Assembly: GCF_023278185.1 (NCBI RefSeq)
Contig: NZ_CP066356.1
Location: 248,001 to 312,000, forward strand
DNA: 64,000 bases
Reading direction: 5' to 3'
Source of the DNA: Bradyrhizobium elkanii USDA 76
GTDB taxonomy: Bacteria > Pseudomonadota > Alphaproteobacteria > Rhizobiales > Xanthobacteraceae
In this document: one piece after another, positions 15,559 through 26,052 of the stretch
How the letters are laid out: every line of letters begins with the position of its first letter
Numbering within the stretch: the first letter of the stretch is position 1
Translations under genes and position numbers: made by a program
Notes under the pieces: model-generated
What the model was told of the DNA's origin: nothing
Databases searched by the model: none
The model's input: only the letters and a program-made list of their open reading frames with translations

Positions 15559-18500
15559 TTTCCGCTGTCTTCGTCGATCGTCCGCGGCTTGCGATCGTCA
15601 TCGCGTTCGTGATCACGATCGCGGGCGCGCTGGCGCTGATGCAGATTCCGGTCGCCCAGTTTCCGGACATCGTGCCGCCGCAGGTCACGGTCTCCGCCGT
15701 ATTCCCCGGCGCATCGGCTGAAGTGGTGGAATCGAGCGTCGCCCAGCCGCTGGAAGCGCAGGTCGTGGGCGTCGACAAGATGCTCTACATGAAGTCGACC
15801 AGCGGCAATGACGGCAGCTACACGCTGACGGTCTCCTTCGCGCTCGGCACCGATCCTGATATCAACACCGTCAACGTCAACAACCGCGTGCAGAGCGCGC
15901 TCGCGCAGTTGCCGACCGAGGTGCAGGCGCAGGGCCTGACCGTGCAGAAGAAATCCTCGGCGGTGCTGCAATTCATCGTGCTGTACAGCAAGAGCGGCGA
16001 GCAGGACCCGCTGTTCATCACCAACTACGCCATCATCAACGTGCTGGATGCGATCTCGCGCACGCCGGGCGTCGGACAGGCCTCGCTGTTCGCGAAGCTG
16101 AACTACTCGATGCGGATCTGGTTCGACACCCAGCGTCTGACCAGCCTCAATCTGGCGCCGTCGGACGTGATCGCCGCGATCCGGGCGCAAAGCGTGCAGG
16201 CGCCGGTCGGCCGCATCGGCGCCCGTCCGATCAGCAACGATCAGCAGTTCCAGTTCAACGTGCAGACCCAGGGCCGCCTGACGACATCCAAGCAGTTCGG
16301 CGACATCGTGCTGCGGGCCAATCCGGATGGATCGGTGCTGCGGATCAGGGACGTCGCCCGCGTCGAGATCGGCGCGCAGAACATGGATTCGGAGTCGCGG
16401 ATCGACGGCAATCCCGGCGTGCCGATGGGCATTTATCTTGCGCCCGGCGCCAATGCCGTGACCACGGCCAAGGCGGTGCAGGCCACGCTTGCGCGGCTGT
16501 CGGAGCGGTTTCCGCCGGGGCTGACCTACCTCGTGCAGTACGACTCCACCACCTTCGTGTCCGACACGATCAAGGAAGTGATGAAGACGCTCGGCGAGGC
16601 CTTCGTGCTCGTCGTGATCGTGGTATTCCTGTTCCTCGGCAATCTGCGCGCCACGGTGATCCCGGCGGTCGCGGTTCCGGTCAGCCTGATCGGCGCCTTC
16701 GCGGTGCTGCTGGCGCTCGGCTATTCGGCCAATACGGTCTCGCTGCTGGCGATGGTGCTTGCGATCGGCATCGTGGTCGACGACGCCATCGTCGTGGTCG
16801 AGAACGTCGAGCGCGTCATGGAGGAGGAGCCGGAGCTGTCGCCAGCCGACGCCACCAAGAAGGCGATGGCGCAGATCACGGCGCCGATCATCGCGATCTC
16901 GCTGGTGCTGCTCTCGGTGTTCGTGCCGATCGCGTTCATCCCGGGCATTTCCGGCACGCTGTTCCGCCAGTTCGCGGTGACGATCAGCGCCGCGATGGTG
17001 ATCTCGGCGCTGAATGCGCTGACCTTGTCGCCGGCACTGTGCGCCGTGTTCCTGCGCCATGGCGGGCCGCGCCGCGGCATCATGGGACGGGTGCTCGGCA
17101 GCATCGACTGGGTCCGCGACCGCTACGCCGGCGTGGTGCAACGGCTGGTTCGTGTGGCGGTGCTGTCGCTGGTCGCGGTGCTGGTGTTTGCCGGCGCGGT
17201 GTTCGGCGTGTCGAAGATCACGCCGACCGGCTTCCTGCCCGAGGAGGATCAGGGCGCCTTCTTCATCGCGGTGCAATTGCCCGACGGCGCGTCGGTGGCA
17301 CGCACCAGCGAGGTCACCAAGCAGGTCGAGACGCTCTTGAAGAAGAATCCGGCGATCGACCATGTGCTGTCGATCATCGGTTTCTCGCTGCTCGACGGTG
17401 CCAGCGAGCCGAATTCGGCATTCATGGTGGCGCGCATGAAGGCGTTCGCCGACCGCAAGGCCGTCACCGACTCGGTGCAGGCGGCGATCGGGCAGACCTT
17501 CGTCGGGGGATCGCAGATCCGTCAGGCCTCGGTGCTGCCGTTCAACCTGCCGCCGATCATCGGGCTTTCGACCTCCGGCGGCTTCGAATATCAGCTTGAG
17601 GCGCTGGAAGGGCAGGATCCGGCTTCGCTCAGCAGCGTGATGGGCGGGCTGATCGGCGCGGCGAACCGCAATCCGAATCTGGCCCGCGTGTTCTCGACCT
17701 TCACCGCGACCAACCCGTCGGTCTATCTCGATATCGATCGCGCCAAGGCGCAGGCGCTCGGCCTCAATATGGCCGACGTCTTCACCGCGCTGCAGGCCAC
17801 GCTCGGCGGCATCTACGTCAACAACTTCAACCTTTTCGGTCGCACCTGGCAGGTCAATGTCCAGGGCGACGCGGCCGACCGCCGCGACATTCCCGACATC
17901 TGGCAGATCTATGTGCGCAACAGCGGCGGCGAGATGGTGCCGATCCGCTCGATCGCGTCCTTGCGGATCGTGACCGGCCCGCAGGTGATCACGCGCTACA
18001 ACAATTATCGTTCGGTCACCGTGAACGGCAGCCCGGCGCCAGGCGTGTCCTCGGGCACCGCAATCGCGACGATGGCCGACCTCTCCAAGTCGACGCTGCC
18101 TTCGGGCTATTCCTATGAATGGACCGGCACCGCCTATCAGGAGCAGGCCGCCTCCGGCCAGACCGGCATCATCCTCGGGCTCGCGGTGCTGTTCGCCTAT
18201 CTGTTCCTGGTTGCGCTGTATGAGAGCTGGACAATCCCGATTCCCGTGCTGCTGTCGGTCACGGTCGGCGTGTTCGGTTCCTATCTTGCGATCAAGCTCG
18301 CGGGCCTGAACCTCGATCTCTACGGCCAGATCGGCCTCGTGGTGCTGATCGCGCTCGCCGCCAAGAACGGCATCCTGATCGTGGAATTCGCCAAGGAGCA
18401 GCGCGAGGCCGGCAGGCCGATCGCGGAAGCCGCGACGATGGGCGCGCAAATGCGCTTCCGCGCGGTCATGATGACCTCGATCGCCTTCATCCTCGGCCTG

Positions 18501-18701
18501 GTGCCGTTGGTGGTCGCGACCGGCGCTGCGGAAATCAGCCGCCGCGCGGTCGGCACCGCAGTGTTCGGCGGCATGCTCGCCGCAAGCTCGGTCGGCATCT
18601 TCCTGGTGCCGATGCTCTTTGTCACCTTCCAGGGCTGGCGCGAGGCTGCCAAGAACCGGTTCGGTCGTCGGGGCAAGGCGGAACAGCCGGCGTCGCATTG
18701 A
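15555..18701 (+). CDS. RND multidrug efflux permease (HAE1/AcrB type)
   Basis: 1048-residue proton-driven exporter with twelve helices and two large periplasmic loops. The proton relay is intact: Asp409-Asp410 in [17 protein letters not shown] (TM4) and Lys937 in [17 protein letters not shown] (TM10). N-terminal [13 protein letters not shown] and [17 protein letters not shown] are typical of the AcrB/MexB group rather than heavy-metal CusA pumps, which carry Met clusters absent here. Translationally coupled to its adaptor. Substrates cannot be inferred and no repressor gene adjoins. Confidence 0.95.
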   Translation: MISAVFVDRPRLAIVIAFVITIAGALALMQIPVAQFPDIVPPQVTVSAVFPGASAEVVESSVAQPLEAQVVGVDKMLYMKSTSGNDGSYTLTVSFALGTDPDINTVNVNNRVQSALAQLPTEVQAQGLTVQKKSSAVLQFIVLYSKSGEQDPLFITNYAIINVLDAISRTPGVGQASLFAKLNYSMRIWFDTQRLTSLNLAPSDVIAAIRAQSVQAPVGRIGARPISNDQQFQFNVQTQGRLTTSKQFGDIVLRANPDGSVLRIRDVARVEIGAQNMDSESRIDGNPGVPMGIYLAPGANAVTTAKAVQATLARLSERFPPGLTYLVQYDSTTFVSDTIKEVMKTLGEAFVLVVIVVFLFLGNLRATVIPAVAVPVSLIGAFAVLLALGYSANTVSLLAMVLAIGIVVDDAIVVVENVERVMEEEPELSPADATKKAMAQITAPIIAISLVLLSVFVPIAFIPGISGTLFRQFAVTISAAMVISALNALTLSPALCAVFLRHGGPRRGIMGRVLGSIDWVRDRYAGVVQRLVRVAVLSLVAVLVFAGAVFGVSKITPTGFLPEEDQGAFFIAVQLPDGASVARTSEVTKQVETLLKKNPAIDHVLSIIGFSLLDGASEPNSAFMVARMKAFADRKAVTDSVQAAIGQTFVGGSQIRQASVLPFNLPPIIGLSTSGGFEYQLEALEGQDPASLSSVMGGLIGAANRNPNLARVFSTFTATNPSVYLDIDRAKAQALGLNMADVFTALQATLGGIYVNNFNLFGRTWQVNVQGDAADRRDIPDIWQIYVRNSGGEMVPIRSIASLRIVTGPQVITRYNNYRSVTVNGSPAPGVSSGTAIATMADLSKSTLPSGYSYEWTGTAYQEQAASGQTGIILGLAVLFAYLFLVALYESWTIPIPVLLSVTVGVFGSYLAIKLAGLNLDLYGQIGLVVLIALAAKNGILIVEFAKEQREAGRPIAEAATMGAQMRFRAVMMTSIAFILGLVPLVVATGAAEISRRAVGTAVFGGMLAASSVGIFLVPMLFVTFQGWREAAKNRFGRRGKAEQPASH

Positions 18702-18775
18702 GCTTAATCCCATCGCGCATTAGCGGGGCGCGTGAGGCGGGGCTATACTGCCTGCCTGATCGATGGAGTTCTGGA

Positions 18776-19258
18776 TTGAGCGTTGCGTTCACCAAGGAAG
18801 AAAGTGCCGAGACCGCGTCTGAAACGCTGTTGCCGGATCGTCCCATTTCGCCGCATCCCAACCTGGTGACCGAAGCAGGACGCAAGGCGCTGGAGCATGA
18901 GTTCCAGGCGGCGCGCGAGGCCTTTGAGGCCGCCCAACAGCTGGACGACGTCAACGAACGGCGGCGGCAGTCGGCGGTTCCGTTGCGCGACGTGCGCTAT
19001 CTCACGGAGCGGCTCCGCACCGCGCAGGTCGTGCCCGACCCTGCTTCCACCGAAACCGTTGCCTTCGGCAGCACGGTGACGTTCAGCCGCGCCGATGGGC
19101 GGGTGCAGACCTATCGCATTGTCGGCGAGGACGAAGCCGATCCAAAGGCAGGCTCGATTTCCTTTGTCTCGCCGGTGGCGAGGTCGCTGATGGGCAAGGC
19201 CGTGGGCGACCTCGCAGGCGCCGGCGATCAGGAACTGGAGATCGTCGCGATCGCTTAG
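18776..19258 (+). CDS. GreA/GreB-family elongation-factor-like protein
   Basis: 160 residues starting at TTG 18776 (GGAG 8 nt upstream), reading MSVAFTKEESAE. Residues ~35-85 form the helical N-terminal region (EAGRKALEHEFQAAREAFEA), and ~95-158 the FKBP-like C-terminal domain (FGSTVTFSRADGRVQTYRIVGEDEAD, SPVARSLMGKAVGD). Acidic tip residues in the hairpin are fewer than in GreA, so it is more likely one of the accessory RNA-polymerase-secondary-channel proteins of rhizobia than the housekeeping GreA. Confidence 0.85.
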   Translation: MSVAFTKEESAETASETLLPDRPISPHPNLVTEAGRKALEHEFQAAREAFEAAQQLDDVNERRRQSAVPLRDVRYLTERLRTAQVVPDPASTETVAFGSTVTFSRADGRVQTYRIVGEDEADPKAGSISFVSPVARSLMGKAVGDLAGAGDQELEIVAIA

Positions 19259-19303
19259 AGAGTGATGGGATTAGATTGAATGGCGGTCGCAAGGGCGGTG
19301 CGC

Positions 19304-19452
19304 CCCCCTCGCCCCGTACTTACGGGGAGAGGGTTGGGGTGAGGGGCTGCCTCCGCACACACGGAGACAGATGCTCTCGCGGAGACTCCCCCTCGCCCGG
19401 AACGCATCTGCCGATGCGTTCCGACCTCTCCCCGCACGCGGGGCGAGGTGAA
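19304..19452. repeat. Dispersed repeat with internal perfect hairpin, downstream of bioR
   Basis: CCCTCGCCCCG...CGGGGAGAGGG and a later CCTCTCCCCGC...GCGGGGCGAGG flank CGGAACGCAT (19398-19407) and ATGCGTTCCG (19414-19423), a perfect 10-bp hairpin. It lies between the convergent greA-like and bioR genes and could terminate both. Confidence 0.7.
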
Positions 19453-19485
19453 CCGGAGTCCGCCGCTCGATTCGGAGCAAAGTGA

Positions 19486-20124
19486 TCACGCCGCCGGCAG
19501 GGCGAGCCGCTCGATGGTTTGAATATGCCGCGCCAGCAGGCTGCAGGCCTGTTCGATGTTGCGTGCGCGCAGCGCCTGCAGGATCACGCGATGATCCTGG
19601 CTCGGCCGCGGCCGCCAGCCGGCGTTGCGCGCCATCGCGAACACCAGTCGCGAATTCGCAAGCTGCAGGCCGTCGAGGCTGGCAAGCAGTCGCGGCATCG
19701 CGCACGGCGCCACCAGCGCGTGATGAAAGGCGCGATTGGCCATCTCGAAATCCTGCACCGTCTCGGCATTGTCGCCTTCGATCATGGCGAGTTCGATCCG
19801 TGCCAGATGCGCCGACGTGAGCCTGGGGGCGGCATTGCGCAACGCGACCACTTCGAGCGCGGCGCGCATCTCGGCGATCTCCTTTACCGACCTGGTGTCG
19901 AGCGGCGCGACCCGCACCCCGCGACGGGGCACCGCAACGACGAGGTGCTGCGCCTCCAATTGCCTGAAGGCCTCGCGCACCGGCACGTGGCTCGAATGGA
20001 ATTCACGCGCGACATGGTCCTGCCGCAGCGGGGCGTCCGGCAGCAATTCGCCGCTGATGATGCGATCGCCGATCGCCTCGGCGATGCGCCCCGCGGTGGT
20101 CGTGTTCTCACCTTCGGTCGTCAT
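19486..20124 (-). CDS. bioR: BioR, GntR-family repressor of biotin synthesis
   Basis: 212 residues. N-terminal GntR winged helix (AEAIGDRIISGELLPDAPLR, HVPVREAFRQLEAQHLVV) and C-terminal FCD-type helical ligand domain (EIAEMRAALEVVALRNAAP, FHHALVAPCAMPRLLASL). It is transcribed divergently from bioB and both start regions carry ATAGATAAT / ATTATCTAT elements, the BioR box type described for alphaproteobacteria. Family knowledge: BioR replaces BirA as biotin repressor in this class. The box over its own start implies autoregulation. Confidence 0.92.
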   Translation of the reverse strand: MTTEGENTTTAGRIAEAIGDRIISGELLPDAPLRQDHVAREFHSSHVPVREAFRQLEAQHLVVAVPRRGVRVAPLDTRSVKEIAEMRAALEVVALRNAAPRLTSAHLARIELAMIEGDNAETVQDFEMANRAFHHALVAPCAMPRLLASLDGLQLANSRLVFAMARNAGWRPRPSQDHRVILQALRARNIEQACSLLARHIQTIERLALPAA

Positions 20125-20140
20125 AGATTATCTATCATAA
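20121..20140. promoter_or_regulatory. BioR box at the bioR start
   Basis: ATAGAT-T-ATCTAT (20123-20135) is a perfect palindrome overlapping the bioR initiation codon (20122-20124, minus strand). Binding here would stop bioR transcription or elongation directly. Confidence 0.75.
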
Positions 20141-20190
20141 AAACGGGTGCGCGTTCGTTCGGGCTCGGCTAGCATCGTTCTAAGTCCAAA

Positions 20191-20223
20191 GATCATAGAT
20201 AATATACAAGATTATCTATGATC
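20191..20223. promoter_or_regulatory. Inverted pair of BioR boxes upstream of bioB
   Basis: GATCATAGATAAT (20191-20203) and ATTATCTATGATC (20211-20223) are perfect 13-bp inverted arms with a 7-bp spacer, ending 25 bp before the bioB start. Each arm is one BioR-like box, so two dimers could bind. This matches biotin-dependent repression of the operon. Confidence 0.8.
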
Positions 20224-20248
20224 CATAGCAAACGAGAAGGCAAGCCCT

Positions 20249-21244
20249 ATGGTTGATGTCGTGGAGATCGAACGGACCGACAGCCGCACCAACGCAGCGC
20301 CCCGCAAGACCTGGGAGCGTGCCGAGGCTGAAGCACTCTATAACCTGCCGTTCGCGGACCTGATGTTTCAGGCGCAAGGCATTCATCGCGCCAACTTCAA
20401 TCCGAACCACGTCGAAACCGCGAGCCTGCTCAGCATCAAGACCGGCGGCTGCCCGGAAGACTGCGGCTACTGCTCGCAAAGTGCGCATTACGACACCGGC
20501 CTGAAGGCCACCCGCCTGATGCCGCGGGACGAAGTGGTCGCGGTCGCGCAGCGCGCCAAGGACGCCGGCGCCACCCGCTTCTGCATGGCCGCGGCCTGGC
20601 GCAGCCCGAAGGACCGCGATCTCGATCAGGTCTGCGACATGGTCAGCGCGGTGAAGGGCCTCGGCATGGAAACCTGCGTCACGCTCGGCATGCTGACGCC
20701 AAAGCAGGCCGAGCGTCTCTCCGACGCCGGGCTCGACTTCTACAACCACAACGTCGACACCTCGCCCGAGTTCTACGACAAGATCATCACCACCCGCACC
20801 CTGCAGGACCGCATCGATACGCTCGCGCATGTGCGCGACGCCGGCATCAAGGTCTGCTGCGGCGGCATTATCGGCATGGGTGAACAGGTCGATGACCGGC
20901 TCGGCATGCTGATGCTGCTTGCCAATCTCCCCAGCCATCCGGAGAGCGTGCCGATCAATTTGTGGAACGAGGTCAAGGGCGTGCCGGTCAACGATAGCGC
21001 GGAACGGCCCGATCCGATCGCGCTGGTGCGTCTGGTCGCCACCGCGCGGATCATGATGCCGAAGAGCGTGGTGCGGCTGTCGGCCGGACGGCAATACATG
21101 ACCGACGAGCTGCAGGCGATGTGCTTCCTCGCCGGCGCGAATTCGATCTTCATCGGCGATGTGCTGCTGACCACCAAGAACCCGCAGCGCGATCGCGACG
21201 CCAATCTGCTGGACCGGCTCGGCATCAACTCCGCCCTCGCCTGA
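20249..21244 (+). CDS. bioB: Biotin synthase
   Basis: 331-residue radical SAM enzyme inserting sulfur into dethiobiotin, last step of biotin synthesis. The SAM cluster ligands are C68, C72 and C75 in [13 protein letters not shown]. The 2Fe-2S cluster donors are found in [17 protein letters not shown] and [12 protein letters not shown], with the Arg ligand in [15 protein letters not shown] 20249 is preceded by AAGG. First gene of bioBFDA; BioR boxes lie just upstream. Confidence 0.97.
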   Translation: MVDVVEIERTDSRTNAAPRKTWERAEAEALYNLPFADLMFQAQGIHRANFNPNHVETASLLSIKTGGCPEDCGYCSQSAHYDTGLKATRLMPRDEVVAVAQRAKDAGATRFCMAAAWRSPKDRDLDQVCDMVSAVKGLGMETCVTLGMLTPKQAERLSDAGLDFYNHNVDTSPEFYDKIITTRTLQDRIDTLAHVRDAGIKVCCGGIIGMGEQVDDRLGMLMLLANLPSHPESVPINLWNEVKGVPVNDSAERPDPIALVRLVATARIMMPKSVVRLSAGRQYMTDELQAMCFLAGANSIFIGDVLLTTKNPQRDRDANLLDRLGINSALA

Positions 21245-21309
21245 GCGCGCCTCCGGCACGCGCGTGGCGGGTTTCGCCGCGCGACCAACCACAAATCTGA
21301 GAGAGAAGC

Positions 21310-22464
21310 ATGAGCGCAATCCATGCGGCCAAGGTCGCTGATTACGCCGCGGCCTTGCACGCCCTGAGCAAGGACGATCGGCTGCGCGGTCTCAGGCCGC
21401 GCGCGGGCATCGATTTCGTCTCGAACGACTATCTGGCGCTCGCGAGCGCGCCGCGCATCAAGCGGGCGGTCGCGGCCGCGCTCGAGGCCGGCACACCGAT
21501 CGGCGCCGGCGGGTCGCGGCTGCTGCGCGGCAATTGCGAGGAGCACGAACGGCTGGAGGCCGAAGCCGCCGCGTTCTTTAGAGCCGAGACGGCGCTGTTC
21601 TTCGGCGGCGGCTACGTCGCCAATTTCGCCGTGCTGACCACGCTGCCGCAGCGTGGCGACCTCTTGGTGCTCGATTCTCTCGTGCACGCCAGCATCCATG
21701 AAGGCGCGCGGGCCGGCCGGGCCGAATTCCGGCTCAGCGCGCACAATGATCCCGGGTCGGTCGAAGACACCATTCGCGGCTGGCGCGCCGAGGGCGGCAC
21801 GGGCCGGGTCTGGATCGTGGCCGAAAGCGTCTACAGCATGGATGGCGACGTCGCGCCGCTCGATGACCTCGTCGCCATCGCCGACCGGCACGACGCGTTC
21901 CTGATGGTGGACGAGGCGCACGGCACCGGCGTCTATGGCGAGCAGGGGCGCGGGCTGACGGCGACCTATGAAGGGCGCGAGAACCTCGTGATCGTTCACA
22001 CCTGCGGCAAGGCGCTGGGCGCCGCCGGCGCGCTGGTCACGGCCTCGACGGTGCTGCGCGACTTCATGGTCAATCGCTGCCGCCCGTTCATCTTCGCCAC
22101 CGCGCCGTCGCCGCTTGTGGCGGTCGCCGTGCGTGAGGCACTGCTGATCTTGCAACAGGAGCCCGAGCATCAGCAGCGCCTGGCAAAACTGGTCGCGTTC
22201 ACGCACCGCGAGCTCGACCGGCGCGGTTGGCGCAGCCCGTCGCGCTCGCAGATCGTGCCCTATATCGTCGGCGACAATGCGCGCGCCATGCAGCTGGCAT
22301 CTGCGCTGCAGGCGCGCGGCTTCGATATCAGAGGCATCAGGCCGCCGACCGTGCCGGCGGGCACCGCGCGGTTGCGGATTGCGCTGACCCTCAATGTCGG
22401 CGAGGACGACGTGCGCGCGTTGCTCGATGCGCTGGTCGAGGAGACGAAAGGCTGGTCGCAATGA
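21310..22464 (+). CDS. bioF: 8-amino-7-oxononanoate synthase
   Basis: 384 residues, PLP enzyme of the alpha-oxoamine synthase family that condenses pimeloyl thioester with alanine. Features: GGSRLLRGN near the N terminus, [16 protein letters not shown] (Asp and His of the PLP site) and the Schiff-base lysine K234 in [12 protein letters not shown]. Follows bioB by 65 bp with GAGAGAAGC as ribosome site. It overlaps bioD by 4 nt. Confidence 0.96.
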   Translation: MSAIHAAKVADYAAALHALSKDDRLRGLRPRAGIDFVSNDYLALASAPRIKRAVAAALEAGTPIGAGGSRLLRGNCEEHERLEAEAAAFFRAETALFFGGGYVANFAVLTTLPQRGDLLVLDSLVHASIHEGARAGRAEFRLSAHNDPGSVEDTIRGWRAEGGTGRVWIVAESVYSMDGDVAPLDDLVAIADRHDAFLMVDEAHGTGVYGEQGRGLTATYEGRENLVIVHTCGKALGAAGALVTASTVLRDFMVNRCRPFIFATAPSPLVAVAVREALLILQQEPEHQQRLAKLVAFTHRELDRRGWRSPSRSQIVPYIVGDNARAMQLASALQARGFDIRGIRPPTVPAGTARLRIALTLNVGEDDVRALLDALVEETKGWSQ

Positions 22465-23093
22465 CGAGCCGGATCGTGGTGACCGGCACCGATACCGGGA
22501 TCGGCAAGACGGTGTTCTCCGCGGGCCTCGCCGGTTTCCTCGGCGCGCGTTACTGGAAGCCGGTTCAGGCCGGCATCGAGGAGGAAACCGATGCCCAACT
22601 GGTCGCACGTCTTGGCGGGCTCCCGGCCGATCGCATCGTGCCGGAGCGTTATCGGCTGCGAACGCCGGCGTCGCCGCATCAGTCCGCCGCACGCGACGGC
22701 GTGCGCATCGATCCTGCCGCGCTCGACGTGCCCGATGGCGGGGACCGGCCGCTGGTGATCGAGGGCGCCGGCGGGCTGATGGTGCCGCTCGACGGCAGCA
22801 CGCTCTATATCGACGTCTTCGCGCGATGGCAGCTTCCGGTCGTGCTCTGCGCCCGCACCGCGCTCGGCACCATCAATCACTCGCTGTTGTCGGTCGAGGC
22901 GCTGCGCAAGCGCGGGATCGACATGCTCGGGATCGCATTCATCGGCGACAGCAATCCCGAGAGCGAGCGCGCGATCTGCGAGATCGGGCAGGTGCGCCGG
23001 TTGGGTCGGTTGCCCCGGCTTGCTCCGCTTGCCGCAGACACGCTGCAGGCAGCGTTCAAGGCGTCGTTCCGGCGAGAAGATTTCAATCCATGA
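22461..23093 (+). CDS. bioD: Dethiobiotin synthetase
   Basis: 210-residue ATP-dependent carboxylase closing the ureido ring of biotin from 7,8-diaminononanoate. P-loop GTDTGIGKT at residues 9-17, [14 protein letters not shown] switch, [10 protein letters not shown] catalytic loop. The start is the ATG of an ATGA overlap with the bioF stop; a longer in-frame reading back to 22227 is antisense to domain boundaries and inside bioF. The 3' end again overlaps bioA by ATGA. Confidence 0.95.
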   Translation: MTSRIVVTGTDTGIGKTVFSAGLAGFLGARYWKPVQAGIEEETDAQLVARLGGLPADRIVPERYRLRTPASPHQSAARDGVRIDPAALDVPDGGDRPLVIEGAGGLMVPLDGSTLYIDVFARWQLPVVLCARTALGTINHSLLSVEALRKRGIDMLGIAFIGDSNPESERAICEIGQVRRLGRLPRLAPLAADTLQAAFKASFRREDFNP

Positions 23094-24352
23094 CATCCGC
23101 GCGGAAGTCGCCGATCTGGCACCCGTTCACCCAGCATGCGCTGCACGGCGAGATGACGAGGATCGTGCGCGGGGAGGGCGCCTATCTCTACACCGCGGAC
23201 GATCGCCGCATCATCGATGCGATCGCATCCTGGTGGGTCGTGACCCACGGCCATTGCCATCCGCACATCGTGCGCGCGATCCAGGACCAGGCGGAGCAGC
23301 TCAACCAGATCATCTTCGCGGGCCATACCCACGATCCGGCCGAACAGGTTGCCGGGCAACTGTTGAAGCTTGCGCCCGATGGGCTGGATTACGTGTTCTT
23401 CTCCGACTCTGGCTCGACCGGCGTCGAGGTGGCGCTGAAGATGGCGCTCGGCTACTGGCACAATATCGGCGCGACGCGCACGCAGATCATCGTGATGGAG
23501 CATTCCTACCACGGCGACACGGTCGGGACGATGTCGGTGGGCGCGCGCGGCGTCTTCAACAAGGCTTACGAGCCGCTGTTGTTCGACGTCGCGTCTATCC
23601 CGTTTCCGGCGCCCGGCCGTGAACAGGCGACGCTCGACACGCTCGAAGCTGCGTGCAGGACGGAATCCGCGGCAGCGTTCATTGTCGAACCGCTGATCCT
23701 GGGCGCGGGCGGGATGCTGATGTATCCGCCCTGGGTGCTGAAGGAAATGAAACGCGTCTGCGCAGCCTCAAACGTGCTCTTCATCGCCGACGAGGTCATG
23801 ACCGGCTGGGGCCGCACCGGCACATTGTTCGCGTGCGAGCAGGCCGACATCGCGCCGGATATCGCCTGCTATTCGAAGGGTCTCACCGGTGGTTCGCTGC
23901 CGCTCGCGGTGACGCTCTGCCGGGCCGAGATCTACGACGCGCATTATTCCAGCGATCGCTCGCGCACCTTCTTCCATTCCAGTTCCTACACGGCGAATCC
24001 GATCGCCTGCGCCGCCGCAAAAGCAAACCTCGAGCTCTGGCAACACGGCGCGGGCGCACGCACAGCCTCAGTCGCCGCGATGCAGGAGGGCCTGATCGCA
24101 CCGTTCCGCGCCGACGCGCGCTTTGAGAACGTCCGTCGCACCGGAACCATCACCGCGCTTGATCTGAAGGCAGTCGATGCGGGCTATCTCGCCGGCATCG
24201 GCCCAAAGCTTCAGGCCTTCTTCGAACGCCGCAATCTGCTGCTGCGGCCGCTCGGCAACACGATCTACGTCATGCCGCCCTACTGCGTCACGGAGGCGGA
24301 TCTTGAGGAGATCTATGACGGGATCAGGTGTGCGGCCGACGAACTGGCTTGA
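23090..24352 (+). CDS. bioA: Adenosylmethionine-8-amino-7-oxononanoate aminotransferase
   Basis: 420-residue class III aminotransferase that uses S-adenosylmethionine as amino donor to form 7,8-diaminononanoate. IWHPFTQH at the N terminus and [13 protein letters not shown] are BioA-specific; [13 protein letters not shown] holds the PLP Asp and the Schiff-base lysine is K263 in [13 protein letters not shown]. Last gene of bioBFDA; no bioZ or bioY follows, so the pimeloyl source gene lies elsewhere. Confidence 0.96.
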   Translation: MTSARKSPIWHPFTQHALHGEMTRIVRGEGAYLYTADDRRIIDAIASWWVVTHGHCHPHIVRAIQDQAEQLNQIIFAGHTHDPAEQVAGQLLKLAPDGLDYVFFSDSGSTGVEVALKMALGYWHNIGATRTQIIVMEHSYHGDTVGTMSVGARGVFNKAYEPLLFDVASIPFPAPGREQATLDTLEAACRTESAAAFIVEPLILGAGGMLMYPPWVLKEMKRVCAASNVLFIADEVMTGWGRTGTLFACEQADIAPDIACYSKGLTGGSLPLAVTLCRAEIYDAHYSSDRSRTFFHSSSYTANPIACAAAKANLELWQHGAGARTASVAAMQEGLIAPFRADARFENVRRTGTITALDLKAVDAGYLAGIGPKLQAFFERRNLLLRPLGNTIYVMPPYCVTEADLEEIYDGIRCAADELA

Positions 24353-24430
24353 CGACGCGCTTCGCGCCCGAAAGTCCAGGATTGATGATTGCACCGCGTG
24401 CTGTTGTGCCCGCGACGGGGTCTCATACGA

Positions 24431-24460
24431 CATCGGCGTGCCCTTGCAGGCACGCCGATG
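24431..24460. terminator. Bidirectional terminator hairpin between bioA and the YXWGXW gene
   Basis: CATCGGCGTGCC (24431-24442) and GGCACGCCGATG (24449-24460) are perfect 12-bp arms with a six-base loop (CTTGCA). It lies between two convergent stop codons (24352 and 24468). No long T-run on either side. Confidence 0.7.
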
Positions 24461-24467
24461 AACTCGA

Positions 24468-25754
24468 TCATGAGTGTTGGTGCGGCGCCGGCCGCGGCCT
24501 CGCAGCAGGATGCGGCCGTGGTGCCGGATGAGGCCGCGGCGCCGGCCGTGACACCTGCGGCGGCGCGGGCCGATGCACAACCGCTTGCGCGACGTGCGGC
24601 GCCGACGGATGCGCGGCCGGGCGTGGCGCGGGTGGTGCGTGCGGTGCGATCTGCGGTCTCGGCGCATGCACGGCCGGCGCTGCGACGTGCGGTGCCGGAG
24701 CGGGATGGTTGACGGCGACAGGCGGAGCGTGTCCCGTCGGCAGTGCGTGCGCAGCCGGCGAAGCGCTTGCCGCAGGCAAGGCGTGTCCCGTTGTCGACGC
24801 GTGTGCCGGCGGTAGCGCATTTCCAGTGGGCAAGGCGTGTCCCGTCGTCGTTGTCTGTGCCGGCGGCAGAGCGTTTCCGGCGGGCAGGGCGTGCCCCGCC
24901 TGCGGTGCGTGGGTTGGCGGCAAAGCGTTTCCGCTCGGCAGAGCATGTCCTGGCGGCAGGGCATTTCCCGTCTGCGGAGCATGTCCTGTCGCGGGTTGCG
25001 CATGCCGGGGCGGCGGCGCCGCGATCGGCTTGCCCGGGCGCGCGGCCACCACGCCGGCGCCGCTGAACCGTGCTGCGTGCGCGGTCGCGGCGACCGCAGG
25101 ATGACCGTGGTTGCTGGCGAGCGTCAGCGCCGGATTCTTCATCGCCGCTTCCGCGTGTCGCGTCTGCTCGCCGGTCGCGGCCACGTGGTGCGCGCCCTGG
25201 GCAGCAAGCTGCTGCGGCGTCGGCTTCACCGTGGTGCCGCCGGTGCCGCCGTTGTAGCTGACGTTGGTCGTGTTGTTGACGACGGTCTTGTTGTAGACGT
25301 TGGTGACCGAGACGTTCGAGATGTTGTTGACGGAGCTGTTGTAGAAGAAGCTGCCGCCGCGCCAGTAGCCGCCCTCATAGCCGACGCCGGTGTAGCCGAA
25401 GCCATACGAGATGCCGCCGTAGAAGCCGACCGTCGCGCCCCAATATCCGGCGTGGAAGGCGTAGGCGCCATCGCTCCAGCCCCAATAGCCGGGCGTCCAC
25501 AGCAATTCAGGCGCCGGCGGAAGCACCCATGTGCCGGGCACCCAGTAGTAGCCGGTGTCGTCGCTCCATGCCCAATAGCCCGGAGTCCAGATGTAGCCGG
25601 GCGCGGGGATCGGCGGCTGGACATAGACCGGCAATGGCGGCGGCGCCGCATTGACGGTGATGCCGATGGCAAGCTGCGCGCGCGCTGGCGCGGGCGGTGA
25701 GAGACAGCAGAGGCTGAGAGCCAAGGCGAAAGGCAGTCCGGCGATGCGGCGCAT
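24468..25754 (-). CDS. YXWGXW-repeat secreted protein with long Ala/Pro/His low-complexity tail
   Basis: 428 residues. Signal peptide 1-26 (ending APARA). Residues ~50-130 carry aromatic repeats of the form WTPGYWAWSDD, WTPGYWGWSDG and FHAGYWG, the YXWGXW family. An Asn-rich linker (NNISNVSVTNVYNKTVVNNT) follows. From residue ~255 comes a tandem run of GNALPPxHA and GHALPxGNALPP units (about 24720-24987) and then PAPRPHPAPRPH segments. No TM helix after the signal. Likely periplasmic or surface exposed; the tail is probably extended and may vary in length between strains. Confidence 0.8.
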   Translation of the reverse strand: MRRIAGLPFALALSLCCLSPPAPARAQLAIGITVNAAPPPLPVYVQPPIPAPGYIWTPGYWAWSDDTGYYWVPGTWVLPPAPELLWTPGYWGWSDGAYAFHAGYWGATVGFYGGISYGFGYTGVGYEGGYWRGGSFFYNSSVNNISNVSVTNVYNKTVVNNTTNVSYNGGTGGTTVKPTPQQLAAQGAHHVAATGEQTRHAEAAMKNPALTLASNHGHPAVAATAHAARFSGAGVVAARPGKPIAAPPPRHAQPATGHAPQTGNALPPGHALPSGNALPPTHAPQAGHALPAGNALPPAQTTTTGHALPTGNALPPAHASTTGHALPAASASPAAHALPTGHAPPVAVNHPAPAPHVAAPAVHAPRPQIAPHAPPAPRPAAHPSAPHVAQAVVHRPAPPQVSRPAPRPHPAPRPHPAARPRPAPHQHS

Positions 25755-26052
25755 GGCACATACTCCAATCTTCTTCCCCCAGCGTTGGAGTCGAATAGTG
25801 GCGGCGACATGAACCCGTTGTGAATGTTTGTGCTGACACCGTGATTTCGAGATCGCGCGACGGCGGCATCGTTAACGACGGCGAATGCAAGTCAGCTCGG
25901 TGTCAGGATGGAACGCGATCGTGCGGTCTCGTCAGCTTCATCACTGCGCCAAATAGTCGAATTTTCGATTTGAATTGGACGACGGCCCCCTGCGCGTCAT
26001 CAATCGGTGCCCGGAGCATCCGGCTGCCAAAGGCCGGGCAGGGAGGTTTGGC

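Noticed and set aside
15309..18713. A 1134-codon open frame antisense to the RND permease
   Set aside because: It mirrors the pump gene in a GC-rich genome; His/Arg/Asp-rich product without domains; the pump on the plus strand has every family motif.
24720..24987. CRISPR array in the repetitive segment
   Set aside because: Units are coding repeats of varying ~36-bp length without constant spacers, inside the YXWGXW gene.
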